A stretch of DNA of 64,000 nt, from contig CANLQG010000004.1 in assembly GCA_947493195.1 (NCBI GenBank), positions 62,001 to 126,000 of the forward strand, written 5' to 3'. Source of the DNA: an uncultured Sphingomonadaceae bacterium (GTDB lineage: Bacteria; Pseudomonadota; Alphaproteobacteria; Sphingomonadales; Sphingomonadaceae). The notes beneath the pieces are model-generated. The model did not search any database. It was not told the DNA's origin and worked only from the letters and a program-made list of their open reading frames with translations. This document shows positions 1-8,582 of this stretch, piece after piece. Position numbers and translations under genes: made by a program. The stretch's first letter is position 1. The number at the start of each line of letters is the position of its first letter.

Positions 1-536
1 CCGATGAAACTGTCTCCAGTGATCCGGCTGGCGAAGTATCTACCGTCGACCTTGAAGGCCAGCTTGGCGATCCGGTTCCCGATCCCCCGCCGCGACCCGA
101 TGGCGCGCGCGATGAGCCTAATGACGGGTTCCCAAGACTGGTTCCACCGACATTGACGCCCGAGGCCGAGCGCAGTGAAACCGGTGCCCGCAGCGTGCTG
201 CTCACCTGGACGCGCGCCATCGAACTGGAGGAGTTCGACCAAGCCTGGGACCTGCTGCCCGACAGCGCGCAGGCGAAATGGGGCCGCACCGAATTTGCGG
301 CGCTGTTCAAGGGATTGCAGGATATAACCGTAGCCGCGCCGGATGGCACGATAGAGGGTGCGGCGGGCTCATCCTACTACACCGCGCCCCTCACGATTAC
401 CGCGAACGACGAAGACAGGCGCCCCGTCCGCTACGAGGGCGAGGTGGTGCTGCGACGGGTGAACGACGTGCCGGGTGCCTCGGAAGTGCAGCTTCGCTGG
501 CATATCGAGCAGCTATCGCTCGACTGGACCCACTAG
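1..536 (+). CDS. Unknown protein, 5' end cut by the window edge
   Basis: The reading frame is open from the left edge of the window (in frame from base 3) to a TAG stop at 534-536, so the true start lies outside. The visible N-terminal part is acidic and proline-rich, then a roughly 125-residue C-terminal domain follows with an alternating hydrophobic pattern that suggests beta structure. A TTG and an ATG-like restart near 150 are not needed. The tail overlaps by 4 bases the 3' end of the convergent gene below. I do not recognise the family; it could be a lipoprotein or an anti-sigma-like periplasmic domain, but nothing in the visible part decides this. Confidence 0.6.
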   Translation, partial: DETVSSDPAGEVSTVDLEGQLGDPVPDPPPRPDGARDEPNDGFPRLVPPTLTPEAERSETGARSVLLTWTRAIELEEFDQAWDLLPDSAQAKWGRTEFAALFKGLQDITVAAPDGTIEGAAGSSYYTAPLTITANDEDRRPVRYEGEVVLRRVNDVPGASEVQLRWHIEQLSLDWTH

Positions 537-1189
537 ATTACCGCAAAATCCAGGACCGTGAAACGCGCCGGGGCCGTGGCATAGACGCCGTGTCCGCGTC
601 CGCCTTGCGTGCCCAGCGTGAAGCCGATGCGCGCGGCGTCGGCCAGCGCGGCAGCGAATTCGCGGGGAGACCGCTCGCGGTCCGACCCCATTACCGAAAT
701 CCAGTTCTCGTCGAACAGGATCGTCACTTCGTGCTCGCCCGGCTGCAGGGGCACCACGCGGCTGTCGGGCGAATACCAGCGGTGGAAACGCGTGGCGCCA
801 GCAGCGCGCCAGTCGTCGCCCGCGCGCTGGATATAAAGCGAAAGCAGCGGCTCGCGGTCCGGATATTCCTGCGACACGAAGCGCGTGCCGGGCCGCGCGT
901 CGATTCGATAGCGCAGGCGGATGCCCCGCGCCCCGTCCAGCGGTGTGGTTGCCCGCGTCACGTAATGCACGTGCCCATCGGTGCGGCGCGGGCCGGGAAA
1001 ATCGAAATACCAGCCCTCTTCGCTTTCCAGCGGATGCGGGGGCATGTTGACGGAGTAATTGCGCCCACGGATCAGCGGCCCGATCTCCCATTCCCGCACC
1101 CGGCCCCGTTCCCGCGCGCCCAGCGCAGAGGGTACGGCGAGCATGGCCGCGAAGGCAGGACCGGAAAGCAGGAAATTGCGGCGTTTCAT
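533..1189 (-). CDS. Exported protein of unknown function, probable Tat or Sec substrate
   Basis: A 218-residue protein that begins MKRRNFLLSG, followed by a hydrophobic stretch and an Ala-rich cleavage region near residue 25. The twin arginine followed by x-F-L resembles a Tat signal, though a Sec signal is also possible. The mature part is rich in Trp, Arg and aromatic residues and looks like a single beta-sandwich domain, perhaps a carbohydrate-binding-like fold. No catalytic motif is evident. It stands alone on the minus strand, convergent with the gene at the window edge. Confidence 0.7.
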   Translation of the reverse strand: MKRRNFLLSGPAFAAMLAVPSALGARERGRVREWEIGPLIRGRNYSVNMPPHPLESEEGWYFDFPGPRRTDGHVHYVTRATTPLDGARGIRLRYRIDARPGTRFVSQEYPDREPLLSLYIQRAGDDWRAAGATRFHRWYSPDSRVVPLQPGEHEVTILFDENWISVMGSDRERSPREFAAALADAARIGFTLGTQGGRGHGVYATAPARFTVLDFAVI

Positions 1190-1247
1190 GGCCAGGATTT
1201 AACCCGTGCCACCTGACAACATGCTGAATTCAGGCGAGATGCGCCGT

Positions 1248-2447
1248 TCAGGACTGCCCGATTTCCTCCAGCAAATCCACGAACCACCGCGCGCCGGTAT
1301 CGAAGTGCTTGCCGCCCTTGATCCGGTCGAACTCGATCACCCGCAATTCGTCGCCGCGCTCCTCGTCCTCGCCCACGACGCCGCTTTCACCGCGCAGCCC
1401 TGCGTCCACGGCATGATGGGCACAGGCGCGGATCAGAGCGCGGTCCGCATCGTTGGCCGGAGCAGAACGGGAAAAGTATCCGCTTTTCTGCACCAGCACC
1501 TTTTCCGCCCCGATGTCCGCGGCAATGCGCCGGGCGAACCATTCGCCCGGATTGATCGCGTCCAGTTTCACATGGCCGAAGGCATCGCGCGGAACGTCCT
1601 CGCCCGCCGCTTCCATGGCGGAGACGATTTCATCCATGCCCGCCCCCTCGGACACGAACAGGTTCACGCCGTCGTGCTCGTCCATGATCGCACGCAGCCG
1701 ATCGGCCTCGTCTGCCAGATCGAATGCGCGTTCGGGCACGTAGACACCGTGCACGTCCCAGCGGGCAGCAGCGTTTTCCTCCCATTCGACGAACTGCGCG
1801 CTCTGCGCCCATTCGTGGTGCGCGAGGGCCGTGGCAGCGGTCAGCCAGCCGCAGTGGCGCCCCATCACCTCGTGCACGGTCAGCATGCGCGGATTGGCGG
1901 TGTGTTCGGCGATTACGTTGCGGGCAAAGACGGCGCCCTGTTCTGCAGCGGTGTAAGCGCCCAGCGACTGGCGGATGGGGACGATGTCGTTGTCGATAGT
2001 CTTGGGCAGGCCGACGACTGTCAGGTCATAGCCGTTGGCGCGCAGGAAGGCGGCAAGGTCCGCAGCGGCCGTGTTGGTATCGTCCCCCCCGATGGTGTGC
2101 AAAACGTCCACCCCGTCGCGCCTTAGTTGTTCGGCTGCAACGCGGAGAGGTTCGTCACCCTCCTTCACCAGACCGCGCTTTACGCAGTCGGCGACATTGG
2201 TCAGCTTCACGCGGCTGTTGCCAATGGGGCTGCCGCCAAAGGCCTGCAGTCTGCTCGCACCGCTGCGCACCTCGCGTGTGACCTCGGCGAAGTCGCCTTG
2301 CAGCAAACCGGCATAACCGTTGCGATAGGCGATCAGTCGCGCATCGGGCGCTATCTCGGTATAGCGTTCGATCAGGCTGCCCACGGCGGAGGAGAGGCAG
2401 GGCGCCAGCCCGCCGGCGGTCAGCATGGCTATGGTTTTTACAGGCAT
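1248..2447 (-). CDS. Pyrophosphate-dependent 6-phosphofructokinase
   Basis: Phosphofructokinase superfamily, 399 residues. It should phosphorylate fructose 6-phosphate to fructose 1,6-bisphosphate in the cytoplasm. The start ATG at 2447 gives the family N-terminus with a glycine-rich turn (TAGGLAPCLSS, residues 10-20). The phosphate-donor motif reads GGDDT (120-124): the second Asp, in place of the Gly of ATP-type enzymes, is the known mark of PPi-dependent members. PKTIDND (149-155), also a PPi-type signature, carries the catalytic Asp, and MGRHCG (195-200) binds the sugar phosphate. The PPi preference is inferred from these residues. An in-frame extension to 2636 is rejected because it has no family similarity and overlaps the next gene. 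Confidence 0.93.
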   Translation of the reverse strand: MPVKTIAMLTAGGLAPCLSSAVGSLIERYTEIAPDARLIAYRNGYAGLLQGDFAEVTREVRSGASRLQAFGGSPIGNSRVKLTNVADCVKRGLVKEGDEPLRVAAEQLRRDGVDVLHTIGGDDTNTAAADLAAFLRANGYDLTVVGLPKTIDNDIVPIRQSLGAYTAAEQGAVFARNVIAEHTANPRMLTVHEVMGRHCGWLTAATALAHHEWAQSAQFVEWEENAAARWDVHGVYVPERAFDLADEADRLRAIMDEHDGVNLFVSEGAGMDEIVSAMEAAGEDVPRDAFGHVKLDAINPGEWFARRIAADIGAEKVLVQKSGYFSRSAPANDADRALIRACAHHAVDAGLRGESGVVGEDEERGDELRVIEFDRIKGGKHFDTGARWFVDLLEEIGQS

Positions 2448-2493
2448 GACCCGGCTTTTGCCAACGCGTGGCCGAAATGGCCAGAGCCAACAG

Positions 2494-2871
2494 TCATGCG
2501 GGTTCCCACAGTTCCACGGGGTTGCCGTCGCAGTCGTGGACCCGGGCGAATGCGCCGACGCCTTCCATTGCTTCGCGGTGGGATATGGCGGTGCCCGCCG
2601 CCTCCAGCCGAGCAAGCAGCGCCTCCAACCCTTCAACCCGCAGGTTCAGCATCACCTGGCGATCCGCCTGCCAGTAATCGCTGGCTGCATCGAACGCAGC
2701 AAAGACCGTGGGGCCTGCATCCTGCATCCACACCCATTCCCCATCCGGCGTTGGCTGGCCGCTCTGAGTAGCCGCAATGCCCAGGTGATCGCGGTACCAT
2801 GCCGCCAGTCTTGCCGGATCGGCGGAGCGGATGAACAGCCCGCCAATCCCCAGAACCTTACCCTCTGCCAT
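2494..2871 (-). CDS. VOC-family protein (glyoxalase/bleomycin-resistance fold)
   Basis: A 125-residue single vicinal-oxygen-chelate module pair. It opens with the typical first strand (GIGGLFIRSADPARLAAWY), has the central VMLNLRVEGLEALLARLEAAG unit in shortened form, and closes with the hallmark DCDGNPVELWEP metal-ligand strand in which the Glu is a likely metal ligand. The ATG at 2871 is preceded by a strong AAGGAGGG ribosome site. Substrate cannot be told from sequence; such proteins range from dioxygenases to antibiotic-binding proteins. It lies divergent from the transporter gene that starts at 2940 and upstream of the phosphofructokinase. Confidence 0.9.
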   Translation of the reverse strand: MAEGKVLGIGGLFIRSADPARLAAWYRDHLGIAATQSGQPTPDGEWVWMQDAGPTVFAAFDAASDYWQADRQVMLNLRVEGLEALLARLEAAGTAISHREAMEGVGAFARVHDCDGNPVELWEPA

Positions 2872-2939
2872 CCGTCCCTCCTTGTGTCGCAGGCGCGGCT
2901 GCGCCACGATTGTCGCGTGGGCACGGAGGGTATCACAAC

Positions 2940-4400
2940 ATGAGGGCCAAGGGGATCGGCTTCTGGCTTGGCCCGGCGCTGTTCGCAGCTACCGTGCTGC
3001 TGCCCGCGCCCGATGGCATGGCGGGCGAAGCCTGGCGCGTGGCAGGTCTTGTCGGCTGGATGGCCAGCTGGTGGATGACGCAGGCGGTGCCGCTGACCGT
3101 TACCGGCCTGCTGCCCTTCGTGGTGCTGCCGTTCAGTGGCGGCGCCACGGCAGGAGAGGTGGCTGGCGACTATTATTCGCCGATCATTTTCCTGCTGCTG
3201 GGCGGTGCCTTCATTGCCCTGGCCATCGAGCGCGCCGGGCTGCACAAGCGGCTGGCAACCTTCATCCTCGACAGGATCGGCGGGCGCGGCGGGACCTTCG
3301 GGCTGCTGCTGGGCTTCATGATTGCCGCCGCAATCCTCTCCAACATCATCTCCAATACGTCCACCACGCTGATCATGATGCCGATGGTTCTGGCGGTGCT
3401 GGCCGGGGGTAAGGTGGCGGTAGGTTCGACTTCCGGCAGCGAAGCGGGAGAGCGTGAAAAGGGCGGTTTCGTTCCGCAGGACGGCATTTACGGTGCCTTG
3501 CCCATGGGCCTCGCCTTCGCCGCCAGCGTGGGCGGCCTTGGTACGATCATCGGGTCGCCGACGAATGCCATCGGTGTTGCCCTGCTGCGCGATATCTCCG
3601 GCGTGGAAATCACCTTTGCCATGTGGGCGGCCTTCGGCGTGCCCGTGGTTATGCTGGGCATTCCCATCGCCGCGTGGATCATCGCGCGCGTGCAGCAGGT
3701 CGCACGCCATCCCTTCGATCTCGAGGCTGCCCGTGATGCCATCGCTCCGCAGGGGCCGTGGACTGAAGCGGAAAGGCGGCTGGTCCCGGTGATCGCCCTC
3801 ACCTTTATCGCGTGGATGCTGAGAGGCTGGGTGGCGCCCTATTTCCCCGAAGGCTCGCTGACGGACGGCACCGTCGCCATCGCCGCCAGCCTGGCCTTGT
3901 TCGTGCTGCCCGATGGCACAGGCCGCCGCCTGCTGGAATGGCACGAGGCCAACCGCGCACCATGGGACGTGTTGCTGATGTTCGGGGGCGGGCTGGCGCT
4001 GGCAGGCGGCATGATGCGAACCGGTCTGGCCGACTGGCTGGGCGAAGCGCTGCTGTTCCTGTCGGACGTGCCCTTGATTGTCGTCGCGCTCGCGCTGGTG
4101 GCGATGGTGATCCTGATCACCGAATTCGCCAGCAACGTGGCGACGGCCAGCGGCATCATGCCCGTGGTCGCCGCCCTCGCCGTCGCGCTGGACGGCGATC
4201 CGCTGCTGCTGGCCATGCCCGTGGCGCTGGCGGCCAGCTGGGGATTCATCCTGCCCGCCGGTACCGGCCCGAACGCCATCGCCTGGGCGACCGGGCGCAT
4301 CGCCCTGCCCCGCCTTATCAGGGCCGGCCTCGCGCTCGACGTGGCGGGCGTGTTCCTGATCGTGGGCGTGGTGTTTGCGCTGGCACCGCTGGTCGCCTGA
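2940..4400 (+). CDS. DASS (SLC13) family sodium/anion symporter
   Basis: A 486-residue polytopic inner-membrane protein with about 11-12 hydrophobic segments. Both halves carry the family's SNT-type hairpin motifs: SNIISNTSTTLIMMPM in the first half and FASNVATASGIMPV in the second, with GSPTNAIG after the first. Family members import di- or tricarboxylates or sulfate with sodium. The ATG at 2940 follows a GGAGGG ribosome site at 2925-2930; an in-frame TTG at 2910 is less likely. The gene stands divergent from the VOC gene. Substrate is not determinable here; dicarboxylates such as succinate or malate are the most common for bacterial members. Confidence 0.92.
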   Translation: MRAKGIGFWLGPALFAATVLLPAPDGMAGEAWRVAGLVGWMASWWMTQAVPLTVTGLLPFVVLPFSGGATAGEVAGDYYSPIIFLLLGGAFIALAIERAGLHKRLATFILDRIGGRGGTFGLLLGFMIAAAILSNIISNTSTTLIMMPMVLAVLAGGKVAVGSTSGSEAGEREKGGFVPQDGIYGALPMGLAFAASVGGLGTIIGSPTNAIGVALLRDISGVEITFAMWAAFGVPVVMLGIPIAAWIIARVQQVARHPFDLEAARDAIAPQGPWTEAERRLVPVIALTFIAWMLRGWVAPYFPEGSLTDGTVAIAASLALFVLPDGTGRRLLEWHEANRAPWDVLLMFGGGLALAGGMMRTGLADWLGEALLFLSDVPLIVVALALVAMVILITEFASNVATASGIMPVVAALAVALDGDPLLLAMPVALAASWGFILPAGTGPNAIAWATGRIALPRLIRAGLALDVAGVFLIVGVVFALAPLVA

Positions 4401-4548
4401 GCCCTTGCGAATCCGGTGCAGCAAAGATAATTGCATGTGAAACCGGATTATCGGGAGAGGCGTTCCTGCGGAGGTTAGGAGCGGGTTGCCCGGAACCGTT
4501 TACCTGCCCCTGCCTTCCTAGGGGTGAGAGCAGGAAGGAGCCTTTCCC

Positions 4549-5892
4549 ATGGCCGACCCCAACGACAACAACAGCAACGACCCATTGGGTGCCGTCGACA
4601 CCCCGACCCCGCGCCGCAAGCCAAAGCCCGAAGTTACCACCATCGGCGGGCGCGCGCTGAAGCCCTCTACCCTGATGATGGGTCACGGTTACGACCCCGC
4701 CCTGTCCGAAGGATCGCTGAAGGCCCCGATCTTCCTTACCAGCACCTTCGCGTTCGAAAGCGCCTCTGCCGGAAAGCGTCATTTTGAAGGCATCACCGGC
4801 AAGCGTGAAGGAGGCGCTGAGGGCCTCGTCTATTCGCGCTTCAACGGGCCGAACCAAGAAATCCTCGAGGACCGGCTTGCCATCTGGGACGATGCCGAGG
4901 ACGCGCTGTGCTTCTCCAGCGGGATGACCGCGATTGCCGTGCTGATCCTGGCCGCCTGCAATGCAGGCGACGTGATCGTGCATTCCGGCCCGCTCTACGC
5001 CGCATCTGAAGGCTTCGTGGCCAAGGTGATGGCGAAATACGGCGTCACCTACATCGCCTTCCCAGCAGGCGCGAGCCGGGAGAAGCTGGACGAGGTGATG
5101 CGAGAGGCCAAGGCCAAGGCCGAGGAACAGGGCGGCGAAGTGCCGCTGATCTACCTCGAAAGCCCCGGCAACCCCACCAACGCGTTGGTCGACATCGAAG
5201 CGGTAAAGGAAGCGCGCGACGCGCATTTCGATCCAGAGCGGTGCCCGATCGCCATCGACAACACCTTCCTTGGCCCGCTGTGGCAGCGCCCGCTGGAACA
5301 CGGAGCAGACCTGGTGGTCTACTCGCTCACCAAGTACGTCGGCGGCCATTCCGATCTCGTCGCCGGTAGCGTGGCGGGCGGCAAGAAGTGGATCGACGCG
5401 ATCCGCGCGCTACGCAACACCATGGGCGGTATTGCCGATCCGAACACCGCCTGGATGCTGCTGCGCAGCCTCGAGACCGTCGAACTGCGCATGCAGCGCG
5501 CGGGCGAGAACGCGGCAAAGGTCTGCGCCATGCTGAAAAAGCATCCCAAGGTGGAGGGCCTGGGTTATCTCGGCATGATCGAGGACGAACGGCAGAAGGA
5601 CATCTACGACCGTCACTGCCTTGGCGCAGGTTCGACGTTCTCGGTCTTCATCAAGGGCGGCGAGGCGGAATGCTTCCGGTTCCTGGATGCGCTTAAGGTC
5701 GCCAAGCTGGCTGTCAGCCTGGGCGGCACGGAAACTCTGGCAAGCCATCCTGCAAGCATGACGCACCTTTCCGTTGCCGAAGGCCGCCGCGCAGAACTGG
5801 GCATTTCCGACAACCTCGTGCGCATATCGGTCGGCATCGAGGACGCTGATGACCTGATCGCCGATTTCGAGCAGGCACTGGAAGCGGTGTAA
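4549..5892 (+). CDS. Cys/Met-metabolism PLP-dependent enzyme (cystathionine gamma-synthase family)
   Basis: A 447-residue fold-type I PLP enzyme acting on sulfur amino acids (gamma-elimination or gamma-replacement). Visible landmarks are YSRFNGPN for substrate and cofactor binding, SSGMTAI at the phosphate-binding loop, LESPGNPT, AIDNTF with the Asp contacting PLP nitrogen, and SLTKYVGGHSD with the Schiff-base Lys262. A strong AGGAAGGAG ribosome site precedes the ATG. The N-terminal 35 residues are polar and probably disordered. The exact reaction (methionine gamma-lyase, cystathionine gamma-synthase or a related activity) cannot be settled from sequence alone. No other methionine genes are adjacent. 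Confidence 0.92.
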   Translation: MADPNDNNSNDPLGAVDTPTPRRKPKPEVTTIGGRALKPSTLMMGHGYDPALSEGSLKAPIFLTSTFAFESASAGKRHFEGITGKREGGAEGLVYSRFNGPNQEILEDRLAIWDDAEDALCFSSGMTAIAVLILAACNAGDVIVHSGPLYAASEGFVAKVMAKYGVTYIAFPAGASREKLDEVMREAKAKAEEQGGEVPLIYLESPGNPTNALVDIEAVKEARDAHFDPERCPIAIDNTFLGPLWQRPLEHGADLVVYSLTKYVGGHSDLVAGSVAGGKKWIDAIRALRNTMGGIADPNTAWMLLRSLETVELRMQRAGENAAKVCAMLKKHPKVEGLGYLGMIEDERQKDIYDRHCLGAGSTFSVFIKGGEAECFRFLDALKVAKLAVSLGGTETLASHPASMTHLSVAEGRRAELGISDNLVRISVGIEDADDLIADFEQALEAV

Positions 5893-5901
5893 TCTAGCCA
5901 A

Positions 5902-5954
5902 AGGCGGCTTGCCCCCCGAGGCATTGGACAGCTAAGGGAAAGGTCAAGCCGCCT
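5902..5954. repeat. 10-bp perfect inverted repeat with long loop
   Basis: AGGCGGCTTG at 5902-5911 is the exact reverse complement of CAAGCCGCCT at 5945-5954, with a 33-base loop. It sits between the stop of the PLP enzyme and the GTG start of the lipoprotein gene at 5991. No run of T follows, so it is not a textbook terminator; it could be a stem in the mRNA leader of the downstream gene or a factor-assisted 3' end of the upstream one. Confidence 0.5.
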
Positions 5955-5990
5955 ATGGCGGGATAGATCTTCATAACGGACGGGAACAAC

Positions 5991-6983
5991 GTGCTTCGCA
6001 AATATGCCCTTTTCGTCGGCGTCGCCGCTCTTGGCGCCCTGGTCACCTCCTGCGGAGGCGATGATACCGGCACGCCCACCCCTTCGCCTACGTCTACCGG
6101 TACGGCCACGCCAACCCCTACCCCAACGCAGGGGCAGGTCGATTTCGATCTGCAGCAGGATTTCTCCACGCAAAGCTCGAACGCGAACTACGCCTTCGCC
6201 TTCTTCACTCCGGATGCCGGCGGAGACGAAACCTTCAGCGGCGCATCGCGGGTGAATGGCAACGCATCTATCAGCCTCGCGCTCAGCCCCGAAGTCGTGA
6301 CTTTTGCATTCCCCGATCTCGACGATCCGGCGGCTTTCGACGCCACCGACCTTGTATCGACATCGGCAACGGTCCGCAGCTATGCGCGCGGTTCGGAAAA
6401 GCTCGTTCTGGAAGTGCCATACGATCACGTGCTGCGCGTCAGCTACGAATCGCAGGCTGATTTCACACGTGATACGGTAGATGGCGTACTGCGCGGAGAA
6501 CGCACCTCGATCTTCTTCAATCGCCCTACTGTCACCACCGATATCGCGACCGACCTTGCCTACACCGGCAGCGTCGAAGTGGTGGGCGGCGACCCGGGCT
6601 CCACGCTGGCTGGCGTGATTTCCGCGCCCGATGTAACTTTCACCATCAAGGAAGCCGATGAAAGCGTAAACGGCACGATCGAGATCTTCCGCGAGGTAAA
6701 CGGCTCGCCCGTACTCGTCGCAACCCTGGTTTTCCAGCGCACTACCAATTCGGACGGCAATGTAACCGGCGGCGTTCTTAACGATGCCGAGTCCTTCTCC
6801 GGTATCCTGACCGATGCCGACAACAACTTCGCGGGCAATTTCGCTGGTTCCATCAGCGGCCCCAACCGCGAGGAACTGTTCATCATCTTCTCGATCTCGG
6901 GCAGCACCGACGCGGACAACGATGGCAACGTGGATGCAGACGATGACCGCCGATTCGTCGGCAGTTTCATCGGCAAGCGATAG
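5991..6983 (+). CDS. Lipoprotein with Pro-Thr linker, unknown function
   Basis: A 330-residue predicted outer-membrane lipoprotein starting at GTG. Basic start, hydrophobic core and lipobox LVTSC with acylated Cys21, then a low-complexity Thr-Pro-Ser linker (about residues 26-48). The remainder is a beta-rich acidic domain dominated by Asp, Thr, Val and Ser, with many short strands and an Asp-rich near-C-terminal loop (TDADNDGNVDADDD) that may bind calcium. I do not recognise the globular domain. Its architecture (lipobox, Gly/Asp, PT-repeat) is shared with the S8 protease, S41 peptidase and GH5 enzyme elsewhere in the window. Confidence 0.75.
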   Translation: MLRKYALFVGVAALGALVTSCGGDDTGTPTPSPTSTGTATPTPTPTQGQVDFDLQQDFSTQSSNANYAFAFFTPDAGGDETFSGASRVNGNASISLALSPEVVTFAFPDLDDPAAFDATDLVSTSATVRSYARGSEKLVLEVPYDHVLRVSYESQADFTRDTVDGVLRGERTSIFFNRPTVTTDIATDLAYTGSVEVVGGDPGSTLAGVISAPDVTFTIKEADESVNGTIEIFREVNGSPVLVATLVFQRTTNSDGNVTGGVLNDAESFSGILTDADNNFAGNFAGSISGPNREELFIIFSISGSTDADNDGNVDADDDRRFVGSFIGKR

Positions 6984-7063
6984 GTCGGACTAACCGGCGA
7001 TGTGGCGGGGCTCTCATGGGCAGAGCTTCGTCGCGCTGCCGGGTCCTGCGCGCCCCTGCCAGG

Positions 7064-7597
7064 TCAGCCCTTCCACTCGCGCCTTTCCTCGGCGGCTTTC
7101 AAAACCTCGTAGGCAAGTTGCAGCTTCTGGAATTCCTCTGCGGCTTCCTTGTCGCCGGGCTTCACGTCGGGGTGGACCTTCTTCGCCCGGGCCCGCCATT
7201 CGCGCTTGATCGTCTGGAAATCGGCGTCGGCCTCCAGTTCCAGCACCTCCAGCGCGCGCATCTCGTCGGCGCTACGTGAACCATCGCCGCTGCCGCTCCA
7301 GCCATAGTGCTGTGCTTCGGCGTAACCTGCGCTTTCCGCCTGCTCGGCCTTGGCGCGATTCGCGGCTTCTTCCTTGTCGAGTCCCTGAAAGTAGTCCCAT
7401 CCCTTGTTGTATTCGGCTGCGTGCTTCTCGCAGAAGTACCAGCGCTCGGGGCTGTTGGGGCTTTTCGGGGCGGGGCAATTGCCCGGCTCGTTGCAGCCGT
7501 GCCGGTCGCAAATGCGCACTTCCACGGCTTCGCGGCCTTCTTCGTAGCCACGCCAGCGCGGAAAGCCCCAGTCGTTCGAACGTCTCGAACCAGCCAT
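7064..7597 (-). CDS. J-domain (DnaJ-like) protein
   Basis: A 177-residue cytoplasmic protein. The N-terminal half is cysteine-bearing (ICDRHGCNEPGNCPAP, then WYFCEKHAAEYNKGWDYF), which could form a small zinc-binding knuckle. The C-terminal 65 residues form a J domain with KKVHPDVKPGD holding the HPD tripeptide that stimulates DnaK ATPase. The order (J domain at the C-terminus) is typical of a sphingomonad and rhizobial family, not of classical DnaJ. The ATG at 7597 gives the conserved start MAGSRRSNDWGFPRWRGY; longer in-frame starts run into unlikely sequence. Probable role: specialised Hsp70 co-chaperone. Confidence 0.9.
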   Translation of the reverse strand: MAGSRRSNDWGFPRWRGYEEGREAVEVRICDRHGCNEPGNCPAPKSPNSPERWYFCEKHAAEYNKGWDYFQGLDKEEAANRAKAEQAESAGYAEAQHYGWSGSGDGSRSADEMRALEVLELEADADFQTIKREWRARAKKVHPDVKPGDKEAAEEFQKLQLAYEVLKAAEERREWKG

Positions 7598-7798
7598 CAG
7601 GAAAGCAACACGGTAAACAGCATGGAACCGCATATAGGGTGGAAATGGCCCCGCGTGAACCGATGGTATTTCGCAGCACTGCCGAAAGTGCGTTTCACAC
7701 GATCGATACAATTTGGTGCAATTGCTGCATTGCAATATCGCCGGTGCAGCCCACATACTGCCGACAGATTTCGTAATCGATTCAACCACAGGATCAGC

Positions 7799-7978
7799 AT
7801 GAGCAAGCAGCTCGCCATATCCGCCGCCTTTTCCATCTTTACGATGGCCGCGTTCGCACTGTTCGCGACGCCCGATGGTGTGGGCGGCTTCGGCTCCACG
7901 CAAACGGGCGCGACAGCCCATGCTGCCACGCCCGCGCTTGAACCGGTAGTCCCGGCCCTGTTTCCTATTTTCGGCTGA
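7799..7978 (+). CDS. Small exported protein, 59 residues
   Basis: ATG at 7799 with an AGGA ribosome site a few bases upstream. The N-terminus is a signal peptide (MSKQLAISAAFSIFTMAAF), and the short remainder is Gly/Ala/Thr/Pro-rich and ends in PALFPIFG. Its TGA lies immediately next to, and forms a shared palindromic TGATCA with, the stop of pal on the other strand. I do not recognise it. The ribosome site and signal peptide argue that it is real; the lack of any domain keeps confidence moderate. Confidence 0.5.
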   Translation: MSKQLAISAAFSIFTMAAFALFATPDGVGGFGSTQTGATAHAATPALEPVVPALFPIFG

Positions 7979-8500
7979 TCACCGTTCGATCATCACCGTG
8001 ACCGCACGGCGGTTTCTTGCCCAGGCCTGCTCGTTCGAAGCCATGGCCGCCGGGCGTTCCTCACCATAGCTGACCGTCCGCAGACGGCTTTCCGGCACGC
8101 CCAGGCTGACGAGGTAGTTCTTCGCGGCATTGGCGCGACGTTCGCCAAGCGCGAGGTTGTAATCGCGGGTGCCGCGTTCGTCGGCATGGCCTTCGACCGT
8201 TGCGCGCGCGTCCGTGTACTGGAGGAGGTACTGCGCCTGGCGACGCAGGGCAGCCTGGTCCTCGCTGTCGACGTTGTAACGGTCCGTGTCAAAATAGATG
8301 GTGTCCGCACCGGCCATGGCGCCCGCGAAGTGCGACTGCGATCCGGGCTGCGGAGCGGTGGCCATCGGCGTGGGCGTGGGTGTCGGCGTGGAGCGCACGG
8401 TATCCTGCGGCGCATCGGGCGTAACCGTGGGCGGTTCCTTCTTGCAGGCACCAAGTGCCAACGCGCTTGAAAGGGTGACGGCGATAATGAGACGATTCAT
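7979..8500 (-). CDS. pal: Peptidoglycan-associated lipoprotein Pal
   Basis: A 173-residue outer-membrane lipoprotein of the Tol-Pal complex. It has a signal peptide with lipobox LGAC (Cys19), a Pro-Thr linker (about residues 37-47) and a C-terminal OmpA-like peptidoglycan-binding domain with YFDTDRYNV, HADERGTRDYN and the LGERRANAAKNYL motif, which binds meso-diaminopimelate of peptidoglycan. Last gene of the minus-strand tol operon, 82 bases downstream of tolB. The gene cpoB, which often follows pal, is absent here. Confidence 0.97.
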   Translation of the reverse strand: MNRLIIAVTLSSALALGACKKEPPTVTPDAPQDTVRSTPTPTPTPMATAPQPGSQSHFAGAMAGADTIYFDTDRYNVDSEDQAALRRQAQYLLQYTDARATVEGHADERGTRDYNLALGERRANAAKNYLVSLGVPESRLRTVSYGEERPAAMASNEQAWARNRRAVTVMIER

Positions 8501-8582
8501 GTCTGGCTCTCCTTGAACCTTGGTGACAACGTTTGCTTTTCTTGCGACGCAATTTCATGCGGCGGACGGGGAACTAACGCAC

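Noticed and set aside
2652..4436. A 594-residue minus-strand frame under the DASS transporter
   Set aside because: Composition is Gln/His/Gly/Arg-rich, a typical frame shadow, and the transporter frame is well supported.
4401..4548. A possible SAM-type riboswitch before the PLP enzyme
   Set aside because: None of the conserved SAM-II or SAM-I blocks can be found; only a weak CCCC/GGGG hairpin and a good ribosome site are visible.
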